Shown here piece after piece: positions 24,951-36,057 of a stretch of 64,000 nucleotides of DNA. The DNA comes from Rhizophlyctis rosea (Eukaryota > Chytridiomycota > Chytridiomycetes > Rhizophlyctidales > Rhizophlyctidaceae): assembly GCA_027596075.1 (NCBI GenBank), contig JADGJC010000003.1, forward strand, positions 124,001-188,000, read 5' to 3'. A program made the position numbers and the translations under genes. The notes beneath the pieces were generated by a model that did not search any database, had not been told where the DNA came from, and worked only from the letters and a program-made list of their open reading frames with translations. Numbering within the stretch: the first letter of the stretch is position 1; each line of letters opens with the position of its first letter.

Positions 24951-25556
24951 AATTGGTAATATGGTATGGCTATCAACTTCACACCCAGTGTTGGCTATCG
25001 TAGACGTCTAAGGAGTTACGGAGTGCAGGGAACAGAAGTGATATTCGGTGAATGGACAATCTGAGGAGTAATGTGAAGTTCATCGGCAGTATCACGTACC
25101 GCTTGGGTTTTGCGAAGACAGGGTTGACTGGCTTACACTCCTCGCATCCTTCATGCTGATGACGGGACATAGATGGTACTTCGTATTGTATTGCCAACCT
25201 GCACTGAAGCTCGCTAACGTATCTATGCTATGTATTTCAAAGTCCTTGATCCTCTCAGCGCAATGGAGTTTGTTTGTTTGTGGCTTTGAAGTAAACAAAC
25301 AAATGCAATGGATATTGAGCTGATAGTCATAAGAGATATCCTGCAACATCTTACAGAATATACGTCTTCCTTTCAGTGATCCATCAATCAAAAGGCTTTT
25401 GCCTGCAGAAACAGCTCGACGTGAAACACACAATCGATCAGCATCAACAGGAAAGATAAGCGGTCCTGACAACCAAATGGGGCCACAATTCCTTGCTCAG
25501 GACAGACTTCAATACCATTTAAAAAAAGACAGCACCTACCCAACCATGAAGTTCTA

Positions 25557-26946
25557 TCAACTACGAATCAACGCCATCATCATCCAAAACTGCTGTTGAT
25601 CTTCAACCTGGTCAGCTCGTCTCTTTGCTGATTCGTACATCACTTTGTAACGCGCCGCTGTTTCTAGTGTATACTTCAGATCCTCCTCCAACTGACGTAT
25701 CCGCTGATGGAGAATATGTTCAGGATTATGCGTGGGGAGGGGCGGAGGATCCCAATTTTCATTTACCTGTTCTTGATTCTCAGAACCATCCGGATCCTCC
25801 TCACTCTCGGATCCAGAGTCAGTACCATACGGCGGGTGTCCCTCATCCAAACTGTCCACAGAATGGTAACCCCGGTCCTCCCCACCCCACCGATCTGTAA
25901 AGCTATTCGCCCAATTTTGTACCCAGTTTTCCACCTCAGAACCATACCCCTCATTCTCATCATCCTCCTCCTCATTCCCCTCATCATCCTCCTCCTCCTT
26001 GGCATCCTCCTCCTGTTCCTCTTCCTCCTCATCCTTCACAGCCTGTTGCCTCCTCCAAATCTCAACCTCCGCCATCCGCCTTTCACGTTCCTGAGTCGCA
26101 ATTTCAGCCTGTCGTGCACGGTCCCGCATCTTTGTTACAACATCATCCATCATCTGAACAGAAGCCTTATACTTTTCCCCAACCTCCCCAGCCTGTTGAC
26201 TCAGTTTTGTATACCGAATCTTCATGCGGAAGAATTAGACTCTGAGCTCCATGCCAGTCCAGACATGGCCTGCAATGCCGCTGGGAGCTTGTTGTTTCTG
26301 GTTGTATTTGTCGGCAAGGTGATTCCAATCTGCCTCTGTGTCGGGTATGTGCTTCCGGACCAATTCGAAGAGTACTTGTTGATCGGGAAGGATGACATTG
26401 TGAGTATTTACATTGTACCGTCCAGCAAAGAGTTTTGCCGGTGTGGGATGTGGAACACGGTGAACACTCACATAGCGAGTTGAGTTTGTTGGGGTTGGGT
26501 TGAGAAACAGCGGCTGGTGGTTCAGTGCTCGCAGACGCGGAGTTTTTATGGATCACTTGTCCATTTTTGGGATTGTTTGTCTTGGCAGTGTTTTGTTGCG
26601 TCAAAAATGAACTCAAGGTGGCGTTCTTCATGGCGCCTGAATGGCGTTGTGTCCTATTATATGCCCGTTCAAGTTGGGTCAATATGTTCGGTCCAAGATA
26701 TCGTCCAAACCATAAACAGCACACCTGAACGGCCGCCTTGCTTACGCCCGCGCGGTTTGCCTTTTCCGAAGGTCCTTGTGCAGATGATGCGTCAGTCGAA
26801 GGTCGCTGGCGTTTTGCGGCTGGTTCGATTAGTGGGGGAGGAGAAAGGTTTACACTCTGAGGAGCAGACTGATTCGATGGACGCGAAGGGCCGCCTTCAA
26901 CGACTTCCGACGTTGCGGTGCGTGAACGTTTACCGCGAGTGAGCAT
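25557..26946 (-). pseudogene. Array copy C: Myb/SANT-like coiled-coil family, nonsense codon
   Basis: Exons 26946-26472 and 26374-25557. The first intron of the sister copies is not removed here: the frame reads through its position (from GTGTGCTG onward) without a stop, so it is either retained or lost. Exon 1 has MLTRGKRSR and PAAKRQRPS; the last exon opens LFELVRKHIPDTEADWNHLA. The frame then meets TAA at 26237-26235, exactly where copies A and D have a GAG codon (ELKAEF / ELKKEF). The same frame reopens straight after, with no frameshift, as 222 intact codons: coiled coil, a Glu/Asp-rich run and the tail QLEEDLKYTLETAARY to FWMMMA. Initiation at the ATG at 26225 could still give the C-terminal half. 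This is the least damaged member. Confidence 0.75.
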
Positions 26947-27047
26947 TGAGGAGATTGCACGATGTGAATTACCTTTCCCATCCCGTGCATGACACCTCCG
27001 TTTTATATGGTGTGGTCGAGGTCTCAGAGGTCTCCGCAGGCTTTCTC

Positions 27048-27076
27048 GGTGTCACAAACACCTTCCAATTTCGCCC
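27048..27076 (-). promoter_or_regulatory. Shared upstream element, copy C
   Basis: GGTGTCACAAACACCTTCCA followed by ATTTCGCCC and AATGAGGTCATATGG, about 100 bases before the start of copy C. It is the diverged equivalent of the elements before copies B and D. Confidence 0.55.
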
Positions 27077-27623
27077 AAATGAGGTCATATGGGAAGACTA
27101 TGTGGCAGCGGCCATCATTCCATTGCCAGCCTGAGATCTGCCTGCAGGGAACCCAAAGAACGGGAATCTCCTCAACAATTGTCTTGACTCATATGCCCCG
27201 TCCAATGAACCATGAGCTCCAGTTGGAAGTCACACACAATGAACGCAGAAGCACTTCGACTGTGCGTTTGGTCAGGGCGTTCCTTCCATTTCTCAAAGAT
27301 CAGCAACAATGCTGGGAAGGAAAGGTCTTATGTTCAAGTGGCATCCAGGAGAAAAGGCTCGGAGGGTTCAGATCTTCTATTAGATCGAGCTTCAAGATAT
27401 TTATGATACACCCAGCTAAACGACACAGACCGGATCTTTTAAGGATAGGTATATGATCGACAGAACGTCTTATCGACCCCCACCTTCCAATTATGCATAG
27501 CCAGGGCTGGCAGTAATGGAGCACCATCAGCAGCAGCAAGCAACTGGAACTTCGAAACATAAGCACCAGAAGTCATCTTCTAAACAAAACAACTAAACAC
27601 ATACCAATACCCATCCAACCCCC

Positions 27624-28881
27624 TCACCGCCTAACCCGCCACAACATCTCATCCATCCTCCACCGATGCATCTGGTTGAGCTCCCGTCCGTACCTCTCAG
27701 CCTGCGCCTTATAAAGCTCATACAACCTCTTGAAATGATCCGCGGAATTCCTCGAATCCCTCAGCTGATCCTGTAACTGATTCATTTCCCGATTCAACGC
27801 GTTTGCACGGTCTTCCCAATGGGCAAAAGTAGTCGCCTCCTCCTCTTTATTATGCTCAGAATCATATTCTGAGTTATCCTCCTGTCCCTCCTCTGAGTCA
27901 TACTCCTCTTCCGAATCATCGTCAGAACCCTCTCCATACTCATCCTCCTCATCACCCCACATCTCAGCCTCCCACCGCTTGCGCTTTTCTTCCTCAGCAA
28001 TCCATGCCACACGTTGCTGTTCCGCACGTTGACGAATCGCCACTTCAATGCCTTGATGAGCTCCGTTGTAGCTTTGTCGTCCCTGTTTGCAGCCTCGCCA
28101 GATCGCGCAGCATAATGATTCTTCATTTGTGTAAACTCCTTTTTGAGTTCCATATATGTGCGAAGTTGACTTCCTGGAGCGCGGGTATGTTGGATTTGGT
28201 TATACTCTGTGGCGAGGTGTTTCCAGTCGAGGGTGGTTGTGGGTAGGCGTTTTTTGGTCAGGGAGAGGAGTACTGATGATGAACAAGGCCTGTCAGTGTG
28301 CACATTGATTTGAAGACATGATGTTGATCAAAACTTACACATTGAGCCCGGTTCATTGGCATCGTGCTGGCGAACAGGAACTACCCTTTCAGTGCTCGGA
28401 CCGTTTGGAGGGACCACGGTTCGGCTGTTTAGGCTAGATGTGGCAGCGTGCCTGTTGGCACTCAGAGCATTTTGAAACATCGCGGTTCGGTTGCTTATGC
28501 TGGACCCGTGTGACCGGGCCAAGAATGGACTGTTGGCGGAATCCTCTACGGCTCGTGGGCGGTTTTCGGTTCTGTGCTGGATCAGTTCAGGAAATCAATG
28601 ATGGGTTACACTAGTACTTTGAACTTTGTACACCATACCGGAAGACCGGTGGATGCAACGCCTACGATGTTGCTCTTCCCTTTCGCCTTGTCGCGCTGGG
28701 GAGGTGCTTGTGCTGATGAGCACCCCGTGAATCTCTGCCGTTTGGAGGATGGTTCGGTCCCTAGTGGGGCAGAAGCCTTTCGTCTCGGACCGGTAGAGTT
28801 GCTATCGAGAGCACGAGAAGGTCCGGCCCCGGAAACTTCTTCGTCCTCGGTCAGGCTAGCGCGTTTACCACGTGTGAGCAT
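27624..28881 (-). pseudogene. Array copy D: Myb/SANT-like coiled-coil family, frameshifted
   Basis: Exons 28881-28639, 28576-28339 and 28272-27624 with intron phases 0 and 1, as in copies A and B. Exon 1 begins MLTRGKRAS and holds PSSKRQRF. Exon 2 begins with the family block ENRPRAVEDSANSPF. Exon 3 reads LLLSLTKKRLPTTTLDWKHLA, then RAPGSQLRTYMELKKEFTQM. At about 28043 one base is missing. The upstream frame (TTELIKALK) leaves the family sequence, while the downstream frame from 28043 gives the normal coiled coil (AIRQRAEQQR), an acidic Glu/Asp/Ser/Tyr run and the tail LQDQLRDSRNSADHFKRLYE. The N-terminal half is otherwise intact, so a truncated DNA-binding-like product is conceivable. Confidence 0.74.
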
Positions 28882-29031
28882 GATGAGGGCGTTGTCAATG
28901 GTGATAATCAATTGATAGTGTCCGGTGCCTGTTTTGACCACCCGATTTTACAAGATATGAAGGAGAGGAGTTTCCGTTGGAGGATGGTGCCCCTTTTGTA
29001 GCGCTGGGGAGCCTGAGGCAAAAAGTGTAAT

Positions 29032-29061
29032 GGTGTCACAAACGCCATCCAGCCCGTCCCG
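29032..29061 (-). promoter_or_regulatory. Shared upstream element, copy D
   Basis: GGTGTCACAAACGCCATCCA followed by GCCCGTCCC and GAAGGGGTAATCG, about 150 bases before the start of copy D. It is the best match to the copy B element. Confidence 0.6.
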
Positions 29062-29723
29062 AAGGGGTAATCGTGTCTAACTGCCTTGTTCATGCCTAAC
29101 GTGCATCCCATGACAGTTTCGGTTATGCTTCATGGGTGGGCAAGCAATACCATGATTCCGTAAGGATACGGGCCGAACGAGGTGTGTAGGCACGCCCAAA
29201 ATCATTATAAATGCCAGGGATGTTATATGTAGCAATCGCGAAAATCGGTGGGGGGGGGGGACAATTTCTTGAGGATTCGTGGGAATATCTGAACGCGTCG
29301 AAGGGTCTCACCGAAAACCAGCCAATTTCTTCACTTCAGTGTTGGAATGAACATCTCGCCGATTGCTATGTCACTTCTAAGTGAGGTAGACATTGGACCC
29401 CGTCCTCAACACCCGGTGATGTTTTCATTGCCGACTACTAGTCCCACTAGCCATAGTAGTTAATAGTATTTGATTGTTTGTGGCGTTGCAGTGTTGCAGT
29501 AAATAAACAAATGTGATTGTGACTTCTCCATCAATTGTATACGTAATCGACTGCGCCAAACGAGGCAACTCGCAAACATGTCATCGCAGAGGGGATGTCA
29601 CACTCCCTTCTCCACACCATTTTGCACCCACTCTCGCCGTCAATTGCGGACAACAACTCCATCTGTCCAATGTGTCAAAGTCATACTGCACCTGCTTTAC
29701 TAACTATTCACACGAACCCCAAG
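29062..29723. other. Intergenic, upstream of the F-box fusion gene
   Basis: This is the divergent space between array copy D and the plus-strand gene at 29724. It contains a run of eleven G at about 29250-29260. An in-frame ATG at 29595 would extend the next gene by 43 codons, but the added peptide shows no motif. Confidence 0.4.
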
Positions 29724-31122
29724 ATGGTTCCACTAACTATCCTCGACCTGCCTTCAGAGCTCTTGAACGACGTCATTGTGACGTAAGTTAATCTAGAACT
29801 ATGGGGTCAGAGACACTCGCAAAACTCACATACCCGTACAGCTATCTACACGGCCCGGACGCCATCCGCGTCTCCCAAACCTGCAAAACATTCAAATACA
29901 TTGGCTATGACGTTGTCATATGGAAACACTTGTCGGCACACAAAGGATACGACGTCAAACCTGAAAATATGACTTGGAAGGTTGGTACAGAGCGCCAGGA
30001 ACTATTTTATGAGGGCAAGTAGCTAACACTGCAATACCTCCATTAGCAAGTCTACTTCTCATCCTGCAGATGTGAACATCTATTCAAAATTACATCGGAC
30101 GTTCTCCGTGACCGGGTGAAACGATACCAGGAAGCCGTGAGCGACATTGACAATTTGAAGTGTTCACGGCCATCTTGTAACATTCGCGCGCCTGATTTAT
30201 GGCTTTGCTTGACGAAAGGGTGCGATAGCATTGGTTAGTGCATGGGAGGAAATGGTCTGCAACAATGCTGAAACAACGGAGCATTGGATTGAAAACATGT
30301 GTTTATGAATCCATAGGCTGCGGACGTACAAAGGCCAAACACGCATACAAACATTATCACCGTGAAGGAAAAACCCATGATCTCGCTCTCAAAATCAATA
30401 CGTTGGAAGTATGGTGCTACGGCTGTAGAGAGGTAATTATTTTCTTTCACTTTCATCTTATTCACCTGGATCATCCAACTCACACAAAACCACCCCCGCA
30501 GTGGATCGGCGGCATAACCTCCGACCCCCTTGAACTCTGCAAAACCGCCCAAATAGCCACCCACATCCGCTCAGCCCTCTCCTCCTCCACCGGCTACGAA
30601 TCCGAAGCATCCCTCAACGAACGTCGCCAACGCGAACGGAACGCCTACGTCTGCACGAAGAAAGACACACTATGTTTCGTCACATCTCCCTGGATTGAGG
30701 CATGGAAGGAGTTTTTGATTGGGAATGGCCCACCGCCCGGTCCGATCGATAATAGTCATTTGGTGGGGAGGGAAGGAAAGTTGCGTGTTAATGCACGACC
30801 GAATTTGGATTTTGGCTTTGTGAGTGAGGCGAATTGGGAGGGGTTGATGGAGGCCTATGGGGGTATGTTTTTTGCTTCGTTTTTTTTCCCGAGTGATTGG
30901 TTGGGGTTTTGTCTGCGAATGTGTGGCGTTTGCTGTCCAACCCTTTCCTACCGCTTGTTGCTCATTGTCAGTTCAATTCTTTCATTTCTAGGCGGACCGA
31001 GACTGTCGGAGAATGATCTGGGAAAAGAGCATACTCTTCTACTGAACCTCCTTCGGGCGTGGCGGAAACCTCATAGAGAGGTGGATGACAATCAGTCCGA
31101 CGGGGATGATGCTTCCGATTGA
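29724..31122 (+). CDS. F-box protein with UBP-type zinc finger and DUSP domain
   Basis: Six exons: 29724-29782, 29842-29980, 30047-30233, 30317-30432, 30502-30862 and 30992-31122, giving 330 residues. Every junction keeps phase. Residues 3-45 are an F-box (ILDLPSELLNDVIVTYL, then VSQTCKTFKYI and VIWKHL). Residues 95-165 are a UBP zinc finger: C-x4-C, WLCLTKGCDSIGCGR, HAYKHYHREGKTH and VWCYGC. This is very close in layout to the finger of USP20/USP33, a ubiquitin-binding or ubiquitin-sensing module. Residues about 255-300 match a DUSP domain (LVGREGKLRVN, FGFVSEANWEGLMEAYGGGP). No cysteine-protease domain is present. The likely role, inferred, is an SCF substrate adaptor that reads free or conjugated ubiquitin. 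The acidic C-terminus ends DGDDASD. Confidence 0.88.
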
Positions 31123-31409
31123 GGGGAATGTTCGGCTTTTTTGTGTATGATTGCGTCTGATTCCCCAACCATCTTGCATAGATGATACGTCACCGTTTTT
31201 GTACATTCTTTTTTGTGCACTGTTCAATATGCATATTTTGTCCATTCATTGTAAATCGTCCGTTGTTTCTGTTGTTTGATGTAGTATGGGATCAAAGGCC
31301 GTATGTATTTTTTATCTTCATTTGATTTGTGGGCATTCAAGACACCTCAAACTTCACGGATGCGATGAGGAGACGCTTTCTGGAAATCGTCATTAAGACC
31401 TCAAGAATA

Positions 31410-34400
31410 TTACCCCTCCTCCTCACCAACAAACTCCTCCAACACATTCTCCTCCCCAACTGCCATCTCCGCCAACTCCCCCTCCAACAAATGCACTTCA
31501 AACCTGCCACTCTCATACCCCAATACCATCGTCGCGTTCCGTGTCGACCCTGCCGCGAGGTTTACTTGACTTTGCGTTATCGCATTCTTCCCTTTTCCCT
31601 TGGTTGTCACGACACCCGTCGACGAGGAGAGTGCAAAGTGAATAACCCTATCCGTCTCAGAAGGAGAAATAACATACGACGCCCCCGTCACACTCTCATG
31701 CAAATCCCACACATGCAATCTTCCCCTCACATCAAGTACAAAGAACACCGCCGGACGATGTGGAGACCACCGTATTACTTTCACTCCACTTTCTATAATC
31801 CACACCCGTTCGGCATCCTGGTTTGGTGAAACGAATAGGGTTATACGGCCTGAATCGTAACCCGCGAGGAAGATACGCGGGTCGTGGGGGCAGAAGGTTA
31901 GCGATGTACAGGGGTCTGTTGTTGGTGTTAGGGTTGGTGGTGAGGGGCGGTAGAATCGGGGTGTTGGGCGAGGGTGGTAACGGTTTGTGTGGAGGATTTT
32001 GGGGGTGGGTGTGCCGTAGAGGAATGTATTATGGGATGCTGCTGTGGTGAGGATTTGTGGGGTGGGTGTTGGTGCGGTTCTATGGTCGGTAATTGAGATG
32101 GAATGACAACTTTTAATTCTCCATCAAAAAGGCTCATCAAGGAAGATTGATTTTTTGGTTTTTTTACCTGTCCGGATCCTTCACCTGAACCCCCGTACTC
32201 TTCACAAGCTTAACCTTACTCCCAATCCCCATCCCATAATCAACATCTGACAACTCTTTCGCTTCGCCGCGTGTTTCGATCACCGACTGAAGATAACGGC
32301 AAAACTTTGTCAGTCATTACTCCGTGAAAATCTAAAAATCGCACAGCGAACTCTCACCCACATCCATACCCTCCCACCCTCATCAACACTCGCAACCTGC
32401 ACGCCGCCTTCCTCCCTCCCTTCCTCATGCATCGCCATCACACCCACAATTTTGGCCTCATGCGCTCGTTCGACAGTATACAACCCGTCTGTTGCGTAAC
32501 TCGGTCGTCGGACCCTGACGTCAGTGCCATTGATCTTATACGTCGGATGGAGGGACACAGGTTCAGTCAAGTCCCAAAGTTGGATACTCCCGTCCTCTGT
32601 ACCGGCAAAGATTAGGGTGGGTTTTGTTGGAGAGAATGTGCAGGTTGTTATTTGGGGGGAGCAGGTTAGGATGCTGCGGGGGGTGGGGTTAGGGGGTTGG
32701 GTGTTTGTGTGGGTGAGGATGGGGACTTACCAGTAGGGCGATGAGGGGTCACTTAGACGCCATAGACAAATGACGCCTTTATCATCTAAGGGTGAGGTGG
32801 TCGTATTCCGTCGAGATTTGGAAAGAGCGGCCATGACCAGTCGGTAATCGGTTGGTGAATACCATATGTCGCGGACGGGACGGTCTAATGTTTTCTCTCA
32901 TGAGCAGATTGGACTCAAATGTAGCAAAATCACTCACACCGCACCTGCCAAAAACGACGGCACTCCCAACTCCGCAACACCCTGACTTATCGACACTGAA
33001 GCAGTCGGCTGGAAAATCCCCGACACCCCACTATCCTTCACGTTCTCCTCCAATAGCACATCCATCACCTGCAATGAACATAACACCAAGATCTTAGTAT
33101 TTTCCCCCTTCCCCCTTTAGAAAACATCCTCCCCCCATCAATCCAAAACCGTACACCAAAAATACTCACCATACCTGAGAAGACCTCCTCAAAAACTCAA
33201 TCAACCTAACCGCATCAACATTCACACTTCCCAAAACAATCGGTCTCTTTCTCTTGTCTTTCCCCCCTCCTCCTGCTCCTCCATCCTCTTCATCCCTTTT
33301 ACCCCTCCTCCCCTCAGCCCACGGCAAATCCGGCAAACTAGCCCCAACATCTGCAGTAATGTCCGCAGGTGCCTGCGACCACTTGTCTTCTACTAGCCAG
33401 TCGTCGGTTTGGACGTCGCGGTCGAGGAGGTCTTCGTTTGATTGGGTTGAGGCCTGGAACGGGGAAAAGAGTGAGCGTGGGGAGTTGCGGGAAATTTGGG
33501 GGAGGAGGTGATACGCTACTTGAACGGTATTCGATGAGCCGTAGTTTCGGATGTATAGTTCGTATTCGTTCAAGGGAGGGAGATCAAGGATGTCGTATGT
33601 GGCTATGTCTAGTTCAATTAAGTTTTGTAGGTCCTCATGTTTGATTTTGGGTTGAGTCATCATAACATTGGGGAGACAGTTCCTTTACTTCTTCATGATG
33701 AGCATATTTTACATACCTTTGCCCGCTTCGTCATGCGTTGATCAGCCAGTGACATAGCTTTAGCCTTCTGCGCCTTCGTATGAGCCGCTTCCAGGTCGAT
33801 GATTTGGCGCTTGGGAAGGTCTGATCCGACACGTTCATGTTTTGCTGTCAATGATCTCCGTCTCAGAGATGACTGGCTACAGCAACGTCTTATGAAAGCA
33901 TAGAACATCCACCTTGGGGCAACTCAATCTCCTTCTCCCTCAACCTTTGCGACTGCCTCGACGATGCGCGTTCGTTCTCTGCTTCGAGTGCTCTTTGAAC
34001 CTGAATTTGATGTCAGAAGCCCACCCAGGAAGGTCCGACATAGACTGGGCCTTACATCGACGATATCTTTTGCCAACGGCACCTCCTCATATATTGATCT
34101 GGCGCTAGCTGGAGTGAGCGCTCTTGATGGTACATTTTCGTTGGTGTGGAACTCTTCAAAGTCTTCTTCGTAGTCCTGGTGAATAAGAGTCAACGCAAGT
34201 CTCCTTGTGCCCCGCTTTCACTCATTAGAAGCTCACCTCAAAGTCATCACCGTATCCTCCGTTGTCGTCAGTAGGTTCGGAAGGTGCGGGGACTGGCTGT
34301 GGGGGTGGTTTTCGTGCAGTGTTCTCCTTATTTGCTTTCGTGACGGTTGGTTGCGCGGTTGGCGGTGCGATCGCTGTTGCGGCTTTTGCGCCGCTTGGCT

Positions 34401-34576
34401 TTTGAAGAGCTGGGATGGGAGCAGGTGGTATCGATGAAGCCGGCAGGTCCACGTCTTGAGGAAAGGAAGGTGAGTATGTGACGTTGACGGTTGACGGTGC
34501 CGGCAAACATACATTCGTCCTCTGCAACTTTTGCACGAGGGATGGCGATGCTCTGAGTTTTCCGTGTTTTTGACAT
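31410..34576 (-). CDS. DYNC2I1: WDR60-type intermediate chain of cytoplasmic dynein-2
   Basis: Eleven exons: 34576-34513, 34454-34237, 34175-34056, 34000-33913, 33844-33717, 33633-33175, 33068-32945, 32884-32731, 32673-32358, 32286-32168 and 32109-31410. They give 829 residues with consistent phases. The N-terminus has the acidic DYEEDFEEF patch. The middle has LIELDIATYDILDLPPLNEYELYIRNYG and the DRDVQTDDW motif, the hallmark of WDR60. The C-terminal half holds WD40 blades (VRDIWYSPTDYRLVMAAL, FSPTKPTLIFAGTEDGS, LTFCPHDPRIFLAGYDSGR, VIRWSPHRPAVFFVLD). In known systems this subunit binds light chains and heavy chain of the motor for retrograde transport in cilia. Its presence implies a flagellated life stage. 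The acceptor at 33634 (CATGAG) has a poor pyrimidine tract and is the least sure junction. Confidence 0.88.
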
Positions 34577-34793
34577 ACTAAGAGTCAACAGGTCAGTGGG
34601 AAAGAGATTGGCAGGTATGCTGCGGCCATGGGGGAGGGAAGGAGGGGAAAGTGGAACGCGTCTGCGGTGAAGTTGGTGCGAGACGATTCACCATTTCACA
34701 AGAAACGCGTAATCACATGCGGATCGTCGAATGAATCATGATCGCAATGCTGATCGCAGCATGGGACCCTGACGAAAAGTAAATTGAAGAGAC

Positions 34794-35276
34794 TTGGAGC
34801 ATTACCTTCTGCCGCAATGCCGCATCCTCTTCAATCCAACTTTCGACATCGGCCCCTTTCTGCATTACATCTACTGGGCGTGCAGCAAGCACCACGACTT
34901 CCACATCCACGTCGCATTCCTCCTCATGCCCCACCTCAAATTCTCGGGAGACAGCCTTTGTCACACCATCAGCAACAAAGTGAAGGATTCAAAGTCCCGA
35001 GAGTATTGGTATCAAACAGACATCACCACGCGCAGCGTCTACCTCCCGATTGCCAGAACATCAGCTTTGATGCGGGTGCTGAAGGAACCGCGCGTGCGCA
35101 TCATTTCAGGAATTGCAACATCTGCTATTTGTGGAGGGAAGTTCAGCAAAGCAGAGATTGAGGATACGCACTGGGATTATGCTTACATTGGTGGCGGGAA
35201 TCATGAATACGCAATCCACTTATTGAAGGGAGATGGTGAGGGGGGTGTCGAGAAGTATGTAGAGCTTAAAAAGTAA
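34794..35276 (+). CDS. Uncertain ORF, probably a terminal exon
   Basis: An open frame of 160 codons whose first in-frame ATG is only at 34926, so it is probably the last exon of a gene whose first exon I could not place. The peptide looks like real protein (FNPTFDIGPFLHYIYWACSK, then a Leu/Pro-rich part and THWDYAYIGGGNHEYAIHLL). I recognise no family. It is divergent from WDR60 and overlaps a minus-strand frame of equal quality at 34713-34964. Confidence 0.35.
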   Translation: MEHYLLPQCRILFNPTFDIGPFLHYIYWACSKHHDFHIHVAFLLMPHLKFSGDSLCHTISNKVKDSKSREYWYQTDITTRSVYLPIARTSALMRVLKEPRVRIISGIATSAICGGKFSKAEIEDTHWDYAYIGGGNHEYAIHLLKGDGEGGVEKYVELKK

Positions 35277-36057
35277 GCTAGCTGTGGAGGTGGGCGAATG
35301 AGATCATCCATTAGCTGTAGTTCATCCCTTGCGCAAATCCATTGTAATATGTGTCATGCTCAAAGATGCTTCATTGATTCTCATGGATACAGGTGGTGCA
35401 GCAGAGCCCGTGACGCATGTTCGGAATAATATGCAAAAAATAACTCTCCAGAATTGTTTTTTGATGGATGCATGAACAGAGACCGTTAGGGATACAGATG
35501 CGATGCAGTGGCGTTTCATGGGGAGTCCTTGCATCTCTGATTGCTCTGCATCTATAACGATTATGCCAATTTGCACACTAAGTAACTGCTGTTATATAAG
35601 TTTGTTCTATCGTTTTGAAACTCTTCATTTGAGGTATTGAGGTTGTCATCTGCGAGTCAGATTTGGCATGACAATCACATTGGAGGCATGCAGAGGCCAA
35701 TATGTACTGCAACAGGAGTTCAGTGTCGAACAAGATGGCTATTTAGCCAGCGTATGGTTAATATTCAGTATTCACTCGCGAGTATCAAATGCTCTCGGTA
35801 CGCACCAAGTCGTGCATGTTTTGTATACAATACATACAATTACATTGCTCCTACCTCAGAATGACTGCACGGAACTTGCCACTGCCTGTTTCGAACCATT
35901 CAACTTGACATTCAAAAAGTTTGAATCAATAGTTACAACACAACAGTATATTCAAGATGAGTACCATGAGCCCTCATCGGCAGCAGCCCGTCGCCATAGC
36001 ATGGCAGACATGACGCGTCCCCGGTGCGTAATGATATAACTGATATAACCCAGCCCA
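35277..36057. other. Intergenic
   Basis: No supported feature. Plus-strand frames at 35637-36039 have no motif and run into the 3' end of the receptor gene. Confidence 0.4.

Noticed and set aside
25707..26483. Plus-strand frame of 258 codons rich in Ile and Leu
   Set aside because: It is antisense to the Glu/Asp-rich coiled coil of array copy C; GAG/GAA codons read backward give Leu/Phe and mimic a membrane protein.
21230..28881. Sequencing error as the reason for the array lesions
   Set aside because: It cannot be excluded without reads, but iPGM, EDEM, WDR60, OSCA and others read cleanly over many kilobases, and copy C has a nonsense change rather than an indel.
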